Shown here in pieces: positions 42,205 to 51,644 of a stretch of DNA of 64,000 nt. This stretch comes from Flavobacterium terrae (lineage in GTDB: Bacteria; Bacteroidota; Bacteroidia; Flavobacteriales; Flavobacteriaceae), in contig NZ_FQZI01000001.1 in the NCBI RefSeq assembly GCF_900142035.1, positions 908,193-972,192 of the forward strand, given 5' to 3'. Position numbers and translations under genes: made by a program. Position 1 is the first letter of the stretch, and each line of letters begins with the position of its first letter. The notes beneath the pieces were generated by a model that saw only the letters and a list, made by a program, of their open reading frames with translations, was not told the origin of the DNA and searched no databases.

Positions 42205-43290
42205 ATGAATAAGCAACAAATTATAGAAAGTTTTGATCCCAGTCAACCAGGATTAGCAGATGCAACTATTTTTGGATTGCCATTTTCGGCAGATGATTCT
42301 GAAATTATAGTCATTCCTGTGCCTTGGGAAGTTACTGTAAGTTATGGTGCAGGGGCTTCAAAAGGACCTGAAACAGTTTTAGAAGCATCATATCAAGTAG
42401 ACTTAAATCATCAAGATTTTCCTGAACTTTGGAAATTGGGAATATATTTAGATCAGTATCCTCCAAAATTAAAGCGTAAGTCTAAAAAATTTAAAAAAAT
42501 GGCTCAGCCAATTATTGAATGTTTAGAAGAAGGAGGAGATGTCGGGAAAAATGCTGAGTTAAGAGAAAATTTGAATAAAATTAATGATGCTTGTGCTAAT
42601 ATGGTTGATGCTGTTAAAGAGCAAACAACAAATTGGTTAAACAAAGGAAAAAAAGTTGTTTTATTAGGAGGTGATCATAGTACTCCACTAGGATATTATC
42701 AAGCATTAGCCTCAAAATATGATAATTTTGGAATCCTGCACTTAGATGCGCATATGGATTTACGTATTGCATACGAAGGATTTACTTTTTCACATGCTTC
42801 GGTTATGTATAATGCTTTGCAAATTCCAGAAATTTCTAAAATTGTTCAAGTTGGAATAAGAGATTTTTGTGAGCAAGAAGTAGAAGTTGTTAATGAATCA
42901 AACGGAAGAGTTTTAGTTAATACTGATGCTGATTTGAAAACAGAATCATTTGAAGGAAAAACATGGGCTGAACAATGTGATGCAATTATTGAATCACTAC
43001 CTCAAAAAGTTTGTATTTCTTTTGATATTGACGGAATGTATCCGTGGTATTGTCCTAATACAGGAACGCCAGTTCCTGGAGGCTTTTCATTCGAACAAGC
43101 GACTTATTTATTCAATAAATTAGCAGAAAGTGGTAAAGAAATTATCGGATTTGATTTAGTTGAGGTTGCACCTGGTAAAGACGATTGGGATGGAAATGTT
43201 GGAGCTAGAATGTTATTCCATATGTGTGGAGTTTTAGCAAAAAACAATGGTTTAAATACAGGGACAAAAATTAACTTCCCAAGAAAATAA
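42205..43290 (+). CDS. Agmatinase/arginase-family ureohydrolase
   Basis: A 361-residue binuclear manganese hydrolase. The metal-binding motifs GGDHSTPLGY, LDAHMDLR and SFDIDGMYPWYCP are intact. The family includes arginase, agmatinase, formimidoylglutamase and guanidine-type hydrolases, and the fine specificity cannot be read reliably. The long N-terminus (about 100 residues before GGDHS, with Lys-rich LKRKSKKFKKM) is typical of the Bacteroidota 'agmatinase family' group. It is a single gene with its own promoter and terminator. Confidence 0.85.
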   Translation: MNKQQIIESFDPSQPGLADATIFGLPFSADDSEIIVIPVPWEVTVSYGAGASKGPETVLEASYQVDLNHQDFPELWKLGIYLDQYPPKLKRKSKKFKKMAQPIIECLEEGGDVGKNAELRENLNKINDACANMVDAVKEQTTNWLNKGKKVVLLGGDHSTPLGYYQALASKYDNFGILHLDAHMDLRIAYEGFTFSHASVMYNALQIPEISKIVQVGIRDFCEQEVEVVNESNGRVLVNTDADLKTESFEGKTWAEQCDAIIESLPQKVCISFDIDGMYPWYCPNTGTPVPGGFSFEQATYLFNKLAESGKEIIGFDLVEVAPGKDDWDGNVGARMLFHMCGVLAKNNGLNTGTKINFPRK

Positions 43291-43309
43291 AAGTTATTAT
43301 AAGTTGTGA

Positions 43310-43337
43310 AAAAGGCGAACATTTGTTCGCCTTTTTT
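43310..43337 (+). terminator. Terminator after the ureohydrolase gene
   Basis: AAAAGGCGAAC and GTTCGCCTTTT form a perfect stem with an ATTT loop and a T run. Confidence 0.9.
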
Positions 43338-43457
43338 ATGTTATATAGGAATTATATAAATATTCTCAAAAATCATATAATGAGTCGCTTTGCTTTATGC
43401 TATTACTTTGTCATGTGATTCAATCATTACTATTATTAATTATAAAAATAAAACGTT

Positions 43458-43856
43458 ATGAAAAAGTTGATTTTAATGTTATTAGGGGTAGGAATGTTAT
43501 ATTCTTGTAAAGACAGTAATAAAGGAACTCTTGATCTTGAAAAAGAAAGACAAGCTAGTATAGACTCAATGAAGATGGAAATTGAGAAGCAAAGAATTAT
43601 CGATTCTATGCAGTTAGCAAATTCTCAAAAAGCAGACAGTAAAAGAGAAGTAGTTGTGGTAAATCAATCTGCACCTGCTCCCGCAAAGAAAAAATGGAGT
43701 GGTGCTGCTAAGGGAGCTGTTATTGGTGCGGGTGTTGGTGCTGTAACTGGTGCAGCAATAAGTAAAAATAAAGCAGAAGGTGCAATTATTGGAGGTTTGG
43801 CTGGTGCTGGTGTTGGTGCAGGTACTGGTGCTATTGTAGATGAAAGTAAGAAATAA
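43458..43856 (+). CDS. Glycine-zipper (YMGG-like) lipoprotein
   Basis: A 132-residue lipoprotein. The signal peptide ends in the lipobox LYSC (Cys17). A charged helical segment spans residues 25-65 and a KKW linker precedes a glycine-zipper membrane-interacting region (about 78-125; GAVIGAGVGAVTGAA and GGLAGAGVGAGTGAI). Similar proteins sit in the outer membrane; the function is unknown. It has its own terminator and no obvious operon partners. Confidence 0.8.
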   Translation: MKKLILMLLGVGMLYSCKDSNKGTLDLEKERQASIDSMKMEIEKQRIIDSMQLANSQKADSKREVVVVNQSAPAPAKKKWSGAAKGAVIGAGVGAVTGAAISKNKAEGAIIGGLAGAGVGAGTGAIVDESKK

Positions 43857-43882
43857 GAAAGTTACTTCTTTAATTTGGGGCT

Positions 43883-43920
43883 GTGTGTCTAAGTTTTTAT
43901 AACTTAGGCACACTTTTTTT
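43883..43920 (+). terminator. Terminator after the glycine-zipper lipoprotein
   Basis: GTGTGTCTAAGTT pairs with AACTTAGGCACAC (one G-U) around TTTAT, followed by seven T. Confidence 0.9.
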
Positions 43921-43942
43921 ATGTATCGAAATCAGTTTTGTC

Positions 43943-43950
43943 TAAATTTG
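43943..43950 (+). promoter_or_regulatory. -7 box of the penicillin acylase gene
   Basis: TAAATTTG, 18 bases before the preferred ATG at 43969; it excludes the longer ORF start at 43921. Confidence 0.55.
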
Positions 43951-43968
43951 ATAAACAAACAATTCCAA

Positions 43969-46356
43969 ATGAAACGAATCAAAAAATTTTTCTTGTTCAT
44001 GATTGCTTTACTCGCTCTTATTGTGATTGGAGTATACGGTTATTTGCAATACAGCAAACCTCAATATGAGGGTGAAGTAGCAATTAAAAATATTAGCAAA
44101 GAAACCAATGTTTTTTTTGATGAGTTTGGCATTCCGCATATTTATGCCTCTTCAGAAAAAGATGCTCAAACTGTTTTGGGTTATGTTCATGCTCAAGAAC
44201 GCCTTTGGCAAATGGAATTATTACGACGCATTGCGCCAGGAAAGTTGTCAGAAATATTTGGGAATAAAGCTTTAGACAATGATAAGTTGTTTTTAGCATT
44301 AGGGATAGATGAAAACTCAGAACAAGCAATTGCGAAGTTGGATAAAAATGGAAAATCATATCAACTTGCCATGGCCTATGTTGATGGAGTTAATCAATAT
44401 TTAGAAAATGGTAAAACCCCAATAGAGTTTACTTTGTTGGGAATAGAGAAAAAGCCTTTTACTTTAAAAGACGTTTATAATATTTTTGGTTACATGGCTT
44501 TTAGTTTTGCATGTGCCCAAAAAACAGATCCGCTTTTAACAGATTTAAAAAATAAACTTGGAGAAAGTTATTTGAAAGAATTAGGTGTAGATGGTTCGTA
44601 TAACACTACAAAAATAAAAACCAATGATGGTAAAATACAAGAGCAATTTATAGAGGCTTCAACTGCTGTGGCTAACTTGCTTGACAAGTCACCTTTTCCT
44701 CCTTTTATAGGAAGTAATAGTTGGGTAATTGCTCCTAAAAAAACAACAACTGGAAAGGTAATCTTTGCAAACGATCCCCATATTTCATATTCTCAACCAG
44801 GAACTTGGTATGAAGCGCATGTTGTGACGCCTGAACATGAAATGTATGGTTATTATTTGGCAGGAACACCATATCCTTTACTTGGTCATAATCGAGATTA
44901 TGCTTATGGTTTGACTATGTTTGAAAACGATGATGCCGATTTTTTTCAAGAAGAAGTTAATCCATCAAATAAAGAACAGTATAAATCTATAGCTGGTTTT
45001 ACAGATTTCAAAATAAGAACTAAAGAAATAAAAGTAAAAGATAGTGCCTCTGTTGCTTTAAAAATAAAAGAAACAAATCATGGAGCTGTTATGAATGGTA
45101 TTCTTAGAGATTTTAATCCAAGCCAACCAGTTGCTTTTAATTGGATTTATACTCATGAAGAAAATAAAATTTTGGATGCTGTCTATTCCTTAAGTCATTC
45201 TAAGAGTCTAAGCGATTTTCAAAAAGGGATTTCATATATAGTAGCTCCTGGTCTGAATATTATGTATGGTGATGCTAAAAATAATATTGCTTGGCAAACC
45301 TCAGGAAAATTATATAAGTTTCCAAAAGGTGTCAATTCGAATTATATTTTAAGTGGAACTAATGGTGTAGATGATAAAGTTGAATATTTAGATTTTTCGA
45401 AAAATCCAAAAGCAGTAAATCCAGAGTGGAATTATGTGTATTCGGCTAACAATATGCCTCAAGCTATAGATGGCTATGAGTATCCGGGTTATTATTTGCC
45501 CGAAGATAGGGCTAAACGAATTTCTACTTTATTGGATGAAAAAAATAATTGGTCTAAAGAGGATGTTTCTAAAATGATTTACGATAATACATCTTCAGTT
45601 AGTGCAAGTGTATCGCGTAATTTTGTTTCTTGGATTTCTACCAAAGACTTTTCCAAGATTGAAAAACAAGCCTTAGAACAATTAACAAAATGGAATGGCA
45701 GTAACAGTACTTCAGATGTTGTGCCTACTATTTATAATAAGCTGTTGTATTTCTATTTTAAAAACACTTTTAAAGATGAAATGGGAGAGCTAGCTTTCAA
45801 ACAATTTATGAAAACTCACATCATGAAGCAGTGTATAGATAATCAATCTAAGATTGAGAATTCTGTTTGGTGGGATGATATTACAACTAAAAATAAAAAA
45901 GAAAATCGTCAAGATATCTTAACAAAATCATTTAAAGAAACTATTGCTAATCTTTCCTCTCAGTTAGGAAATGATGTTTCGACATGGAATTGGGGCAGAG
46001 TGCATAAAGTAGAATATAAACATCCTATTGGGCAAGTAGCTTTATTGCGTCCTTTGTTTAATGTAGGTCTTTTTGAAGCCCCAGGAGCAAACGAGGTAAT
46101 TAATAATGTTATGTATTATTATACAGATGCAGAATCTTATGATATTTCGGCGGGACCTTCAACTCGAAGAGTAATCGATTTTAGTGATATAGAAAATTCG
46201 TGGAGTATTTTACCAACGGGTCAATCTGGTAATCCAATGAGTAAACATTACAACGATCAAGCACAAATGTACATCGATGGAAAGTTTAGAAAGATGAAAA
46301 TGAATAGAGAAGAAATTGAAAATTCATCAACAAAACTGGTTTTCAAGGTCAAATAA
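43969..46356 (+). CDS. Penicillin acylase family N-terminal nucleophile hydrolase
   Basis: A 795-residue exported or membrane-anchored amidase. A hydrophobic helix (residues 6-25) follows MKRIKK. The A-chain region (FDEFGIPHIYASSEKDA, VHAQERLWQMELLRR) is followed by the autoprocessing site: Ser249 in IGSNSWVIAPKK becomes the N-terminal nucleophile. Then come NDPHISYSQPGTWYEAH and the C-terminal SAGPSTRRVIDF. The family includes penicillin, cephalosporin and acyl-homoserine-lactone acylases; the natural substrate is unknown. I start at 43969 because a promoter box lies at 43943-43950. Confidence 0.9.
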   Translation: MKRIKKFFLFMIALLALIVIGVYGYLQYSKPQYEGEVAIKNISKETNVFFDEFGIPHIYASSEKDAQTVLGYVHAQERLWQMELLRRIAPGKLSEIFGNKALDNDKLFLALGIDENSEQAIAKLDKNGKSYQLAMAYVDGVNQYLENGKTPIEFTLLGIEKKPFTLKDVYNIFGYMAFSFACAQKTDPLLTDLKNKLGESYLKELGVDGSYNTTKIKTNDGKIQEQFIEASTAVANLLDKSPFPPFIGSNSWVIAPKKTTTGKVIFANDPHISYSQPGTWYEAHVVTPEHEMYGYYLAGTPYPLLGHNRDYAYGLTMFENDDADFFQEEVNPSNKEQYKSIAGFTDFKIRTKEIKVKDSASVALKIKETNHGAVMNGILRDFNPSQPVAFNWIYTHEENKILDAVYSLSHSKSLSDFQKGISYIVAPGLNIMYGDAKNNIAWQTSGKLYKFPKGVNSNYILSGTNGVDDKVEYLDFSKNPKAVNPEWNYVYSANNMPQAIDGYEYPGYYLPEDRAKRISTLLDEKNNWSKEDVSKMIYDNTSSVSASVSRNFVSWISTKDFSKIEKQALEQLTKWNGSNSTSDVVPTIYNKLLYFYFKNTFKDEMGELAFKQFMKTHIMKQCIDNQSKIENSVWWDDITTKNKKENRQDILTKSFKETIANLSSQLGNDVSTWNWGRVHKVEYKHPIGQVALLRPLFNVGLFEAPGANEVINNVMYYYTDAESYDISAGPSTRRVIDFSDIENSWSILPTGQSGNPMSKHYNDQAQMYIDGKFRKMKMNREEIENSSTKLVFKVK

Positions 46357-46390
46357 TCTTAAAATGAATGCGCTTTTAGGCTTAAAATCT

Positions 46391-46398
46391 TAAATTTG
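46391..46398 (+). promoter_or_regulatory. -7 box of kmo
   Basis: TAAATTTG followed by CAC, 23 bases before the kmo ATG; the -33 element is not clear. Confidence 0.5.
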
Positions 46399-46421
46399 CA
46401 CAACTGCTTATAAAAATTTAA

Positions 46422-47777
46422 ATGCAAACTCCTCAAAAAATTGCTGTTATTGGTTCTGGATTAGTTGGAACTTTATTGGCAATCTACTTAAAAAAAATGG
46501 GTCATACGGTTCACGTTTTTGATCGTAGTCCAGACATTAGAACCGTTGAATTTTCGGGGCGTTCAATTAATCTTGTGATGTCTAACCGAGGTTGGAAATC
46601 GCTTGAAGATATTGGGATTGATCACGAGATACGTAAAATTGGAATTCCTGTAGATAAAAGAGCAATTCATCTACAAGATGGTAAATTGAATTACCAATTT
46701 TATGGTAAAGATGGTGAAGCTATTTTTTCGCTTTCACGCGGTGTTTTAAATCGAAAAATGATTGATTTAGCTGAAGCTGTTGGAGTAGAGTTTAAATTTG
46801 AGCATAAAATTTGGGATGTAACGTTAGCCGATGCGACCTTACACATAGGAGAAAGCGAAAGAGGTGAGTGGACCGAGTTAAAATACGATAAGGTCTTTGG
46901 AGCTGATGGTGCTTTTTCAAGAATACGCCATCGTATGCAACGCCAGAGCTTGTTCGATTATTCTCAGGAGTTCATGAAAATAGGCTACAAAGAATTACAT
47001 ATTCCAGCTAATGCAGATGGAACCCATAAAATAGATAAAAACTCACTTCACATTTGGCCCAGAGGACAATTTATGTTAATGGCTTTGCCAAATCTAGACG
47101 GAAGTTTTACTTGTACTTTGTTTATGCCTTTTGAAGGAGAGAATTCTTTTAACGCTTTACAAGAAGAGGATAAGTTAGTTGATTTTTTTGCCAAATATTT
47201 CCCAGATACAAAAGAAGTAATTCCAGACTTGGTTCATGATTTCTTTAAAAATCCAACAAGTTATTTAGTAATGATGAAATGTTTCCCATGGACTCATGAA
47301 GATAACATTGCTTTAATTGGAGATGCTGCTCATGCAATTGTGCCTTTTTACGGTCAAGGAATGAATGTTGGATTTGAGGATATTTCTGTTTTGGTTGAAA
47401 TGATAAACAAGTATGGCGATGATTGGGAATTAATTTTCAAATCTTATGAAAAATCTCGCAAGCCAAATGCTGATGCTATAGCTGAACTTTCAATGAGAAA
47501 TTTCATAGAAATGAGTACTAAAACTGCCGATGAGAAATTCTTGCTTCAAAAGAAAATTGAAAAATGGTTTTCAGATAAGCATCCAGAAAAATGGTTGCCA
47601 TTGTATAGTAGAGTAACTTTTAGTACTCAACCTTATTCTGAGGCTTTAGCAATAGGCGATTTCCAAAACAAAATAATGGAAGAGGTTATGACTACTATAC
47701 CAGATATAGAAAACAAGTGGAATAGTCTAGAAGTAGAAGAAAAAATAATTTCGCTTTTAAGTTCGAAAGTACATTAA
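46422..47777 (+). CDS. kmo: Kynurenine 3-monooxygenase
   Basis: FAD-dependent hydroxylase converting kynurenine to 3-hydroxykynurenine. The 451-residue protein has the dinucleotide motif VIGSGLVGTLLAIYL, GRSINLVMSNRG, the DG motif VFGADGAFSRIR and the second FAD motif LIGDAAHAIVPFYGQGMN, as in eukaryotic and bacterial KMO. With kynU it links tryptophan breakdown to 3-hydroxyanthranilate, and from there perhaps NAD. It has a private promoter and a terminator shared with the convergent cupin gene. Confidence 0.95.
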   Translation: MQTPQKIAVIGSGLVGTLLAIYLKKMGHTVHVFDRSPDIRTVEFSGRSINLVMSNRGWKSLEDIGIDHEIRKIGIPVDKRAIHLQDGKLNYQFYGKDGEAIFSLSRGVLNRKMIDLAEAVGVEFKFEHKIWDVTLADATLHIGESERGEWTELKYDKVFGADGAFSRIRHRMQRQSLFDYSQEFMKIGYKELHIPANADGTHKIDKNSLHIWPRGQFMLMALPNLDGSFTCTLFMPFEGENSFNALQEEDKLVDFFAKYFPDTKEVIPDLVHDFFKNPTSYLVMMKCFPWTHEDNIALIGDAAHAIVPFYGQGMNVGFEDISVLVEMINKYGDDWELIFKSYEKSRKPNADAIAELSMRNFIEMSTKTADEKFLLQKKIEKWFSDKHPEKWLPLYSRVTFSTQPYSEALAIGDFQNKIMEEVMTTIPDIENKWNSLEVEEKIISLLSSKVH

Positions 47778-47780
47778 ATT

Positions 47781-47819
47781 AAAAAGCTCCAAATTAAACT
47801 AGAATTTGGAGCTTTTTTT
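47781..47819. terminator. Bidirectional terminator between kmo and the cupin gene
   Basis: AAAAGCTCCAAATT and AATTTGGAGCTTTT form a perfect 14-bp stem around a seven-base loop, flanked by A and T runs on both sides. Confidence 0.9.
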
Positions 47820-47821
47820 AA

Positions 47822-48184
47822 TTACTCTTCTCTATGAACTAAATCCATACTAAATGCGGGTTTGCAAATTGCAATATATTCACAAGGTTCTTCGAATGGA
47901 TTTGAATATTGGACTCTTATATTTTTTTCAATTTTGATAGATTGTCCTGCTTCTAAGACTATCGTTTCGTTTTCAATGATAAATTGTTTTTTTCCAGAAA
48001 TGATATAAGTGTATTCTTCAAATTCAGGAGTTTGAAACGGTTCGCTCCAGCCTGGTGGTGCTACCATATGAGCAATCGAGATTTCGCTATTATTGGTTGT
48101 GGCAAGTCCGTGATGTTCTTCGATTAGTTTGCCATCAGAAGTTGGTACTACAAACGGTGATTTTTGAATAAAATAATTTTTCAT
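47822..48184 (-). CDS. Cupin-domain protein
   Basis: A 120-residue single-cupin beta-barrel protein. The two motifs are only partly conserved: GWSEPFQTPEFEEYTYIISG for motif 1 and GQSIKIEKNIRVQYSNPFEEP for motif 2, so the metal-binding set is incomplete (only Glu and few His). It probably binds a small ligand rather than catalysing dioxygenation. It lies next to kmo in convergent orientation, so it is not in that operon. It is too short for 3-hydroxyanthranilate dioxygenase. Confidence 0.7.
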   Translation of the reverse strand: MKNYFIQKSPFVVPTSDGKLIEEHHGLATTNNSEISIAHMVAPPGWSEPFQTPEFEEYTYIISGKKQFIIENETIVLEAGQSIKIEKNIRVQYSNPFEEPCEYIAICKPAFSMDLVHREE

Positions 48185-48231
48185 TGTTTTAATCCGAAAT
48201 GGTGAGCTATAAAATAGTTAGACTTTTAATT

Positions 48232-49737
48232 CTATTTCTTTAATACTTTCATTAATACATTAAAAGCGCCTCTTATAAAAGTTGCACTTGTAACTACTTT
48301 TAAAACAGACTTCCCAATTACTTCCCCTGTGCTTGGTCCTTTGGTTGATTTTTTCTCTTCATCTTTATCAGTAGCTTCTTCAGAAATTTCTACAATTTTC
48401 TTACTTAGTATTTCATAAGCACTTTCTCTGTCTATTTCTTCAGCATATTTTTCAACTAATTTTGAATTTGAGTTGATGGTGTCAATTTCTTTTTCATTCA
48501 AGATGTCCATTCGGCTTTCAGGTGCTCTCATCATACATGCTACTAATGGGGTAGGAATTCCTTTTTCGTTTAGAGCGGTGACTAAAGCTTCTCCAATTCC
48601 TAAAGATGTTATCACTTCATCTGTTTTGTAAAATTCTGAGATAGGGTAGTTTTCGGCAGTTTGTTTAATTGCTTGACGATCGTTAGCAGTAAAAGCTCGC
48701 AAAGCATGTTGGATTTTTAAGCCTAATTGAGCTAAAACTCCTTTAGGGATATCAGTTGGATTTTGAGTAATAAAGTAAACGCCTATTCCTTTTGAGCGAA
48801 TCAATTTTATAATTGTTTCAATTTGATTTAACAAAGCGTTACTTGCTTCATTAAAAATCAAATGTGCTTCATCAATAAAAACAACTAATTCAGGTTGTTC
48901 CACATCCCCTTTTTCTGGCATTGTGTTGTATATCTCTGCTAATAAATTTAGCATGAATGTAGAAAAGAGTTTTGGTTTGTCTTGAATGTCGTTTAATCGT
49001 ACAATGTTTACATATCCAAAGCCATTTTTATCTATTCGCATTAAATCGTCAATTTCGAATGATTTTTCTCCAAAGAAAATATCTCCGCCTTGTTGTTCTA
49101 ATTCTATAATCTTTCTAAGGATGGTGCCTGTAGTAGCAGTAGAGATTTTACCATATTCTTCAGAGATTTCTTCTTTGCCTTCTTCAGTAATATAATTCAT
49201 TACTTTCTTGATGTCTTTCAAGTCAAGAAGAGGCATTTTTTTATCATCACAATATTTAAAAATAACGGCAATAACACCCGCCTGAGTTTCATTTAAATCC
49301 AATATTCTTGAAAAAAGTACAGGTCCAAATTCAGAAACTGTGGCGCGTAATCTTACTCCGTCTTGTGATGAAAGTGTCATGAGTTCAACTGGAAACTCTT
49401 TTGGGGTAAAAGGTATGTTGATTTTCGAATGACGTTCTTTGATAAATTCTTTTTCCTCTCCTTTTGCTGCAATTCCAGAAAAATCTCCTTTAATATCCAT
49501 CATTAATACAGGAATTCCATTTTGTGATAGTTGTTCAGACAAGACTTGAATGGTTTTTGTTTTTCCAGTCCCAGTTGCTCCTGCGATTAATCCGTGTCTA
49601 TTTAATGTTTTAAGAGGGATTTTTACATGTATATCATGAGCTTCTCCTTCAAAAATTGCGCCTCCTAAATTTATGCTTGATCCCTTACAGGTATATCCCT
49701 GATTAATTTCTGTAGTAAATTGCTCTATTTTGCTCAT
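48232..49737 (-). CDS. HerA-like ATPase (DUF853 family)
   Basis: A 501-residue P-loop ATPase of the FtsK-HerA superfamily. Visible are Walker A GATGTGKTKTI, Walker B ELVVFIDEAHLIF, the sensor segment YFITQNPTDIP and an arginine-finger-like stretch LRAFTANDRQA. The family is widespread and annotated 'helicase HerA-like'. Its biological role is unclear, and no NurA-like nuclease is adjacent. The last 60 residues are lower complexity (EEATDKDEEKKSTKG) followed by a basic, possibly membrane-associated tail. Confidence 0.88.
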   Translation of the reverse strand: MSKIEQFTTEINQGYTCKGSSINLGGAIFEGEAHDIHVKIPLKTLNRHGLIAGATGTGKTKTIQVLSEQLSQNGIPVLMMDIKGDFSGIAAKGEEKEFIKERHSKINIPFTPKEFPVELMTLSSQDGVRLRATVSEFGPVLFSRILDLNETQAGVIAVIFKYCDDKKMPLLDLKDIKKVMNYITEEGKEEISEEYGKISTATTGTILRKIIELEQQGGDIFFGEKSFEIDDLMRIDKNGFGYVNIVRLNDIQDKPKLFSTFMLNLLAEIYNTMPEKGDVEQPELVVFIDEAHLIFNEASNALLNQIETIIKLIRSKGIGVYFITQNPTDIPKGVLAQLGLKIQHALRAFTANDRQAIKQTAENYPISEFYKTDEVITSLGIGEALVTALNEKGIPTPLVACMMRAPESRMDILNEKEIDTINSNSKLVEKYAEEIDRESAYEILSKKIVEISEEATDKDEEKKSTKGPSTGEVIGKSVLKVVTSATFIRGAFNVLMKVLKK

Positions 49738-50123
49738 TTTTGATAAAAAAATATTAGTAGTTGCAAGATATTAAAAATGTATTAAAAAAATGGTATTGTT
49801 AAAATACTATGGCTTAATTATTGATGTTGTTATAATATGTTAATTTTAATTGATTTTTATTAAGATAAAACACAATTTACTTAATTTGATAATAATTCAA
49901 AAAAAAGTTAATTATTATGAAAAATATTCATTTTTTAACAGTTTTCAGGCGCTTTGATGGATAATTTTCATTATGAATCAAGAAAACGTTGTAGAGCCGT
50001 GCTTTTTTGGGTGTTATTAATTGAAAAAAAGTTTTTTTATTACATCTAAAAAATTAAATTTGCTCCCATTATTTATTAAATTCACGTCAGAATTAATCAA
50101 TTAAAAATTTAAATTTAAAAAAA
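49738..50123. other. AT-rich divergent intergenic region (HerA-like / exbB)
   Basis: 386 bases with no ORF I would support. It contains a 9-bp inverted repeat ATAATAATT (49889-49897) / AATTATTAT (49910-49918) and the exbB promoter near its right end. Otherwise I see only A/T-rich sequence. Confidence 0.5.
50032..50062 (+). promoter_or_regulatory. Promoter of the exbB operon
   Basis: TTTT (50032-50035), 19 bases, TAAATTTG (50055-50062). The predicted leader to the ATG at 50124 is about 55 bases. Confidence 0.6.
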
Positions 50124-50951
50124 ATGGCAAACAACGTTAAAAAAGAAAAAAGTTCAAATTCAAACGGAGGAGATATTTTCTCTGGTCTTGTAATCGTAGC
50201 ATGTATTGTGGTAGGATGGTTAGTATGGAAATTCGTTATGGGAGCTCCATCAAACTTTGAAGGAGGAAATCCAGAAGGTCACCCACTACCAGGAAACTAT
50301 TTAGGAATGGTTTACAAAGGAGGAGCTATCGTACCTGTGTTAATGGGCTTATTATTGATGGTAGTTGTTTTCTCATTTGAGCGTTTTGCAGTAATTTCTA
50401 AAGCAGCTGGTAAAGGTAATTTAGATGCTTTCATGAAAAAAGTTCAAACTAGTGTAAATGGTGGTGATATTGATGGTGCTATTGATGCTTGTGATAAACA
50501 AAAAGGTTCTGTTGCTAATGCAATCAAAGCAGGTTTAATAAAATACAACCAAGTAAAAGCTGAAGGTTTTTCTTCTGAGGAAGCTACAGAAACTATTCAT
50601 AAAGAAATTGAAGAGGCAACTTCATTAGAAATGCCAATGTTAGAGAAAAACTTAACAATCTTATCTACTTTAGTATCTTTAGGTACATTAGCTGGATTAT
50701 TAGGAACTGTAACAGGTATGATCAAGGCGTTCGGTGCATTAGCAACTTCTGGCACTCCTGACCAAGCGATGTTAGCAAATGGTATTTCTGAAGCACTTAT
50801 TAATACAGCAACAGGTATCTCAACTTCAGCTTTAGCAATTGTTGTTTATAACTTCTTTACTTCTAAAATTGATACATTAACATATTCAATTGATGAAGCA
50901 GCAAATTCGATTGTAAATACTTACAGACGTTTCAAAGGAAGCTTAAAATAA
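50124..50951 (+). CDS. exbB: MotA/TolQ/ExbB proton channel family protein
   Basis: A 275-residue inner membrane protein with a first membrane helix at about 17-38, a second at about 68-88, and the conserved pair of C-terminal helices (LTILSTLVSLGTLAGLLGTVTG and ISTSALAIVVYNFFTSK regions). It forms the proton channel that energises TonB. It begins an operon with two exbD genes and tonB, which supports an ExbB rather than TolQ role. The extra glycine-rich periplasmic segment (NFEGGNPEGHPLPGNY) is typical of Bacteroidota members. Confidence 0.92.
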   Translation: MANNVKKEKSSNSNGGDIFSGLVIVACIVVGWLVWKFVMGAPSNFEGGNPEGHPLPGNYLGMVYKGGAIVPVLMGLLLMVVVFSFERFAVISKAAGKGNLDAFMKKVQTSVNGGDIDGAIDACDKQKGSVANAIKAGLIKYNQVKAEGFSSEEATETIHKEIEEATSLEMPMLEKNLTILSTLVSLGTLAGLLGTVTGMIKAFGALATSGTPDQAMLANGISEALINTATGISTSALAIVVYNFFTSKIDTLTYSIDEAANSIVNTYRRFKGSLK

Positions 50952-51012
50952 TATAATAACAATTCTTGTATAACGTTATAATTATATAGGTTATACATTT
51001 AAAAAATAAAGT

Positions 51013-51624
51013 ATGGCAGTAAAAACGCAAAAAAAAGCTGGTGCAATCGACATGACTGCGATGTGTGACGTGGCTTTCCTATTGCTTACTTTCTTTATCT
51101 TAACAGCTACCGCTAAACAGCCTGAGCCGTTAACTGTAGAAACTCCTAACTCAACTGTGCAAACAAAATTGCCAGAAACTGATTTAGCAACTCTAACAGT
51201 TGGTGATGGAAAAGTGTTCTTCGGAGTTTTAGGAAGAGACGTAAGAGAAAGAACTTTAGAGATGATGGGTATCAAATATGGTATCGCGTTTTCTCCAGAA
51301 GAAAGACAACGTTTTGCTTTGATGGATGGTTTTGGTGTGCCAATAGCAAATTTAAAACAAATCATTGCTATGACAGGTTCAGAAAGAAATCAGCAAGGAT
51401 TGCAGCCAGGTATTCCTAAAGATTCATTAAATAATGAGTTGAAAGAATGGATTTATAACGCGCGTATGGCAAATATCGAATTGCATCAGCAAGAATTGAA
51501 ATTTGCTATTAAAGGTGATGCTAAATTAGAGTATCCAAACATTAAAAAAGTAATGGATATTTTGCAAGACCAAGAAGTAAACAGTTTCAATTTAGTAACT
51601 GGTTTACGTGGAGAAAATTTCTAA
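51013..51624 (+). CDS. exbD: Biopolymer transport protein ExbD (first copy)
   Basis: A 203-residue protein with a short basic cytoplasmic N-terminus, one membrane helix containing the essential aspartate (IDMTAMCDVAFLLLTFF) and a periplasmic domain. The periplasmic part carries an insertion (about residues 75-130, including MGIKYGIAFSPEERQRF) before the standard ExbD C-terminal fold. It lies 61 bases after exbB. With the next gene it gives two different ExbD-like subunits, a common arrangement in Bacteroidota. Confidence 0.92.
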   Translation: MAVKTQKKAGAIDMTAMCDVAFLLLTFFILTATAKQPEPLTVETPNSTVQTKLPETDLATLTVGDGKVFFGVLGRDVRERTLEMMGIKYGIAFSPEERQRFALMDGFGVPIANLKQIIAMTGSERNQQGLQPGIPKDSLNNELKEWIYNARMANIELHQQELKFAIKGDAKLEYPNIKKVMDILQDQEVNSFNLVTGLRGENF

Positions 51625-51644
51625 CAGTATATAAAAAATAAGAA

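Noticed and set aside
43921..43968. Longer N-terminus for the penicillin acylase (ATG at 43921)
   Set aside because: The TAAATTTG promoter box at 43943-43950 would lie inside the coding sequence, and the extra residues precede the natural MKRIKK membrane anchor.
47822..48184. 3-hydroxyanthranilate 3,4-dioxygenase, because the cupin gene lies beside kmo
   Set aside because: The protein is too short, lacks a full metal-binding set and is convergent with kmo, not in its operon.
49889..49918. AT-only inverted repeat upstream of exbB as a regulator site
   Set aside because: In sequence this AT-rich a 9-bp A/T palindrome is expected by chance, and it is far from the promoter.
50124..50951. TolQ of a Tol-Pal system
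   Set aside because: The operon contains TonB and no TolA, TolB or Pal, so the ExbB assignment is better.
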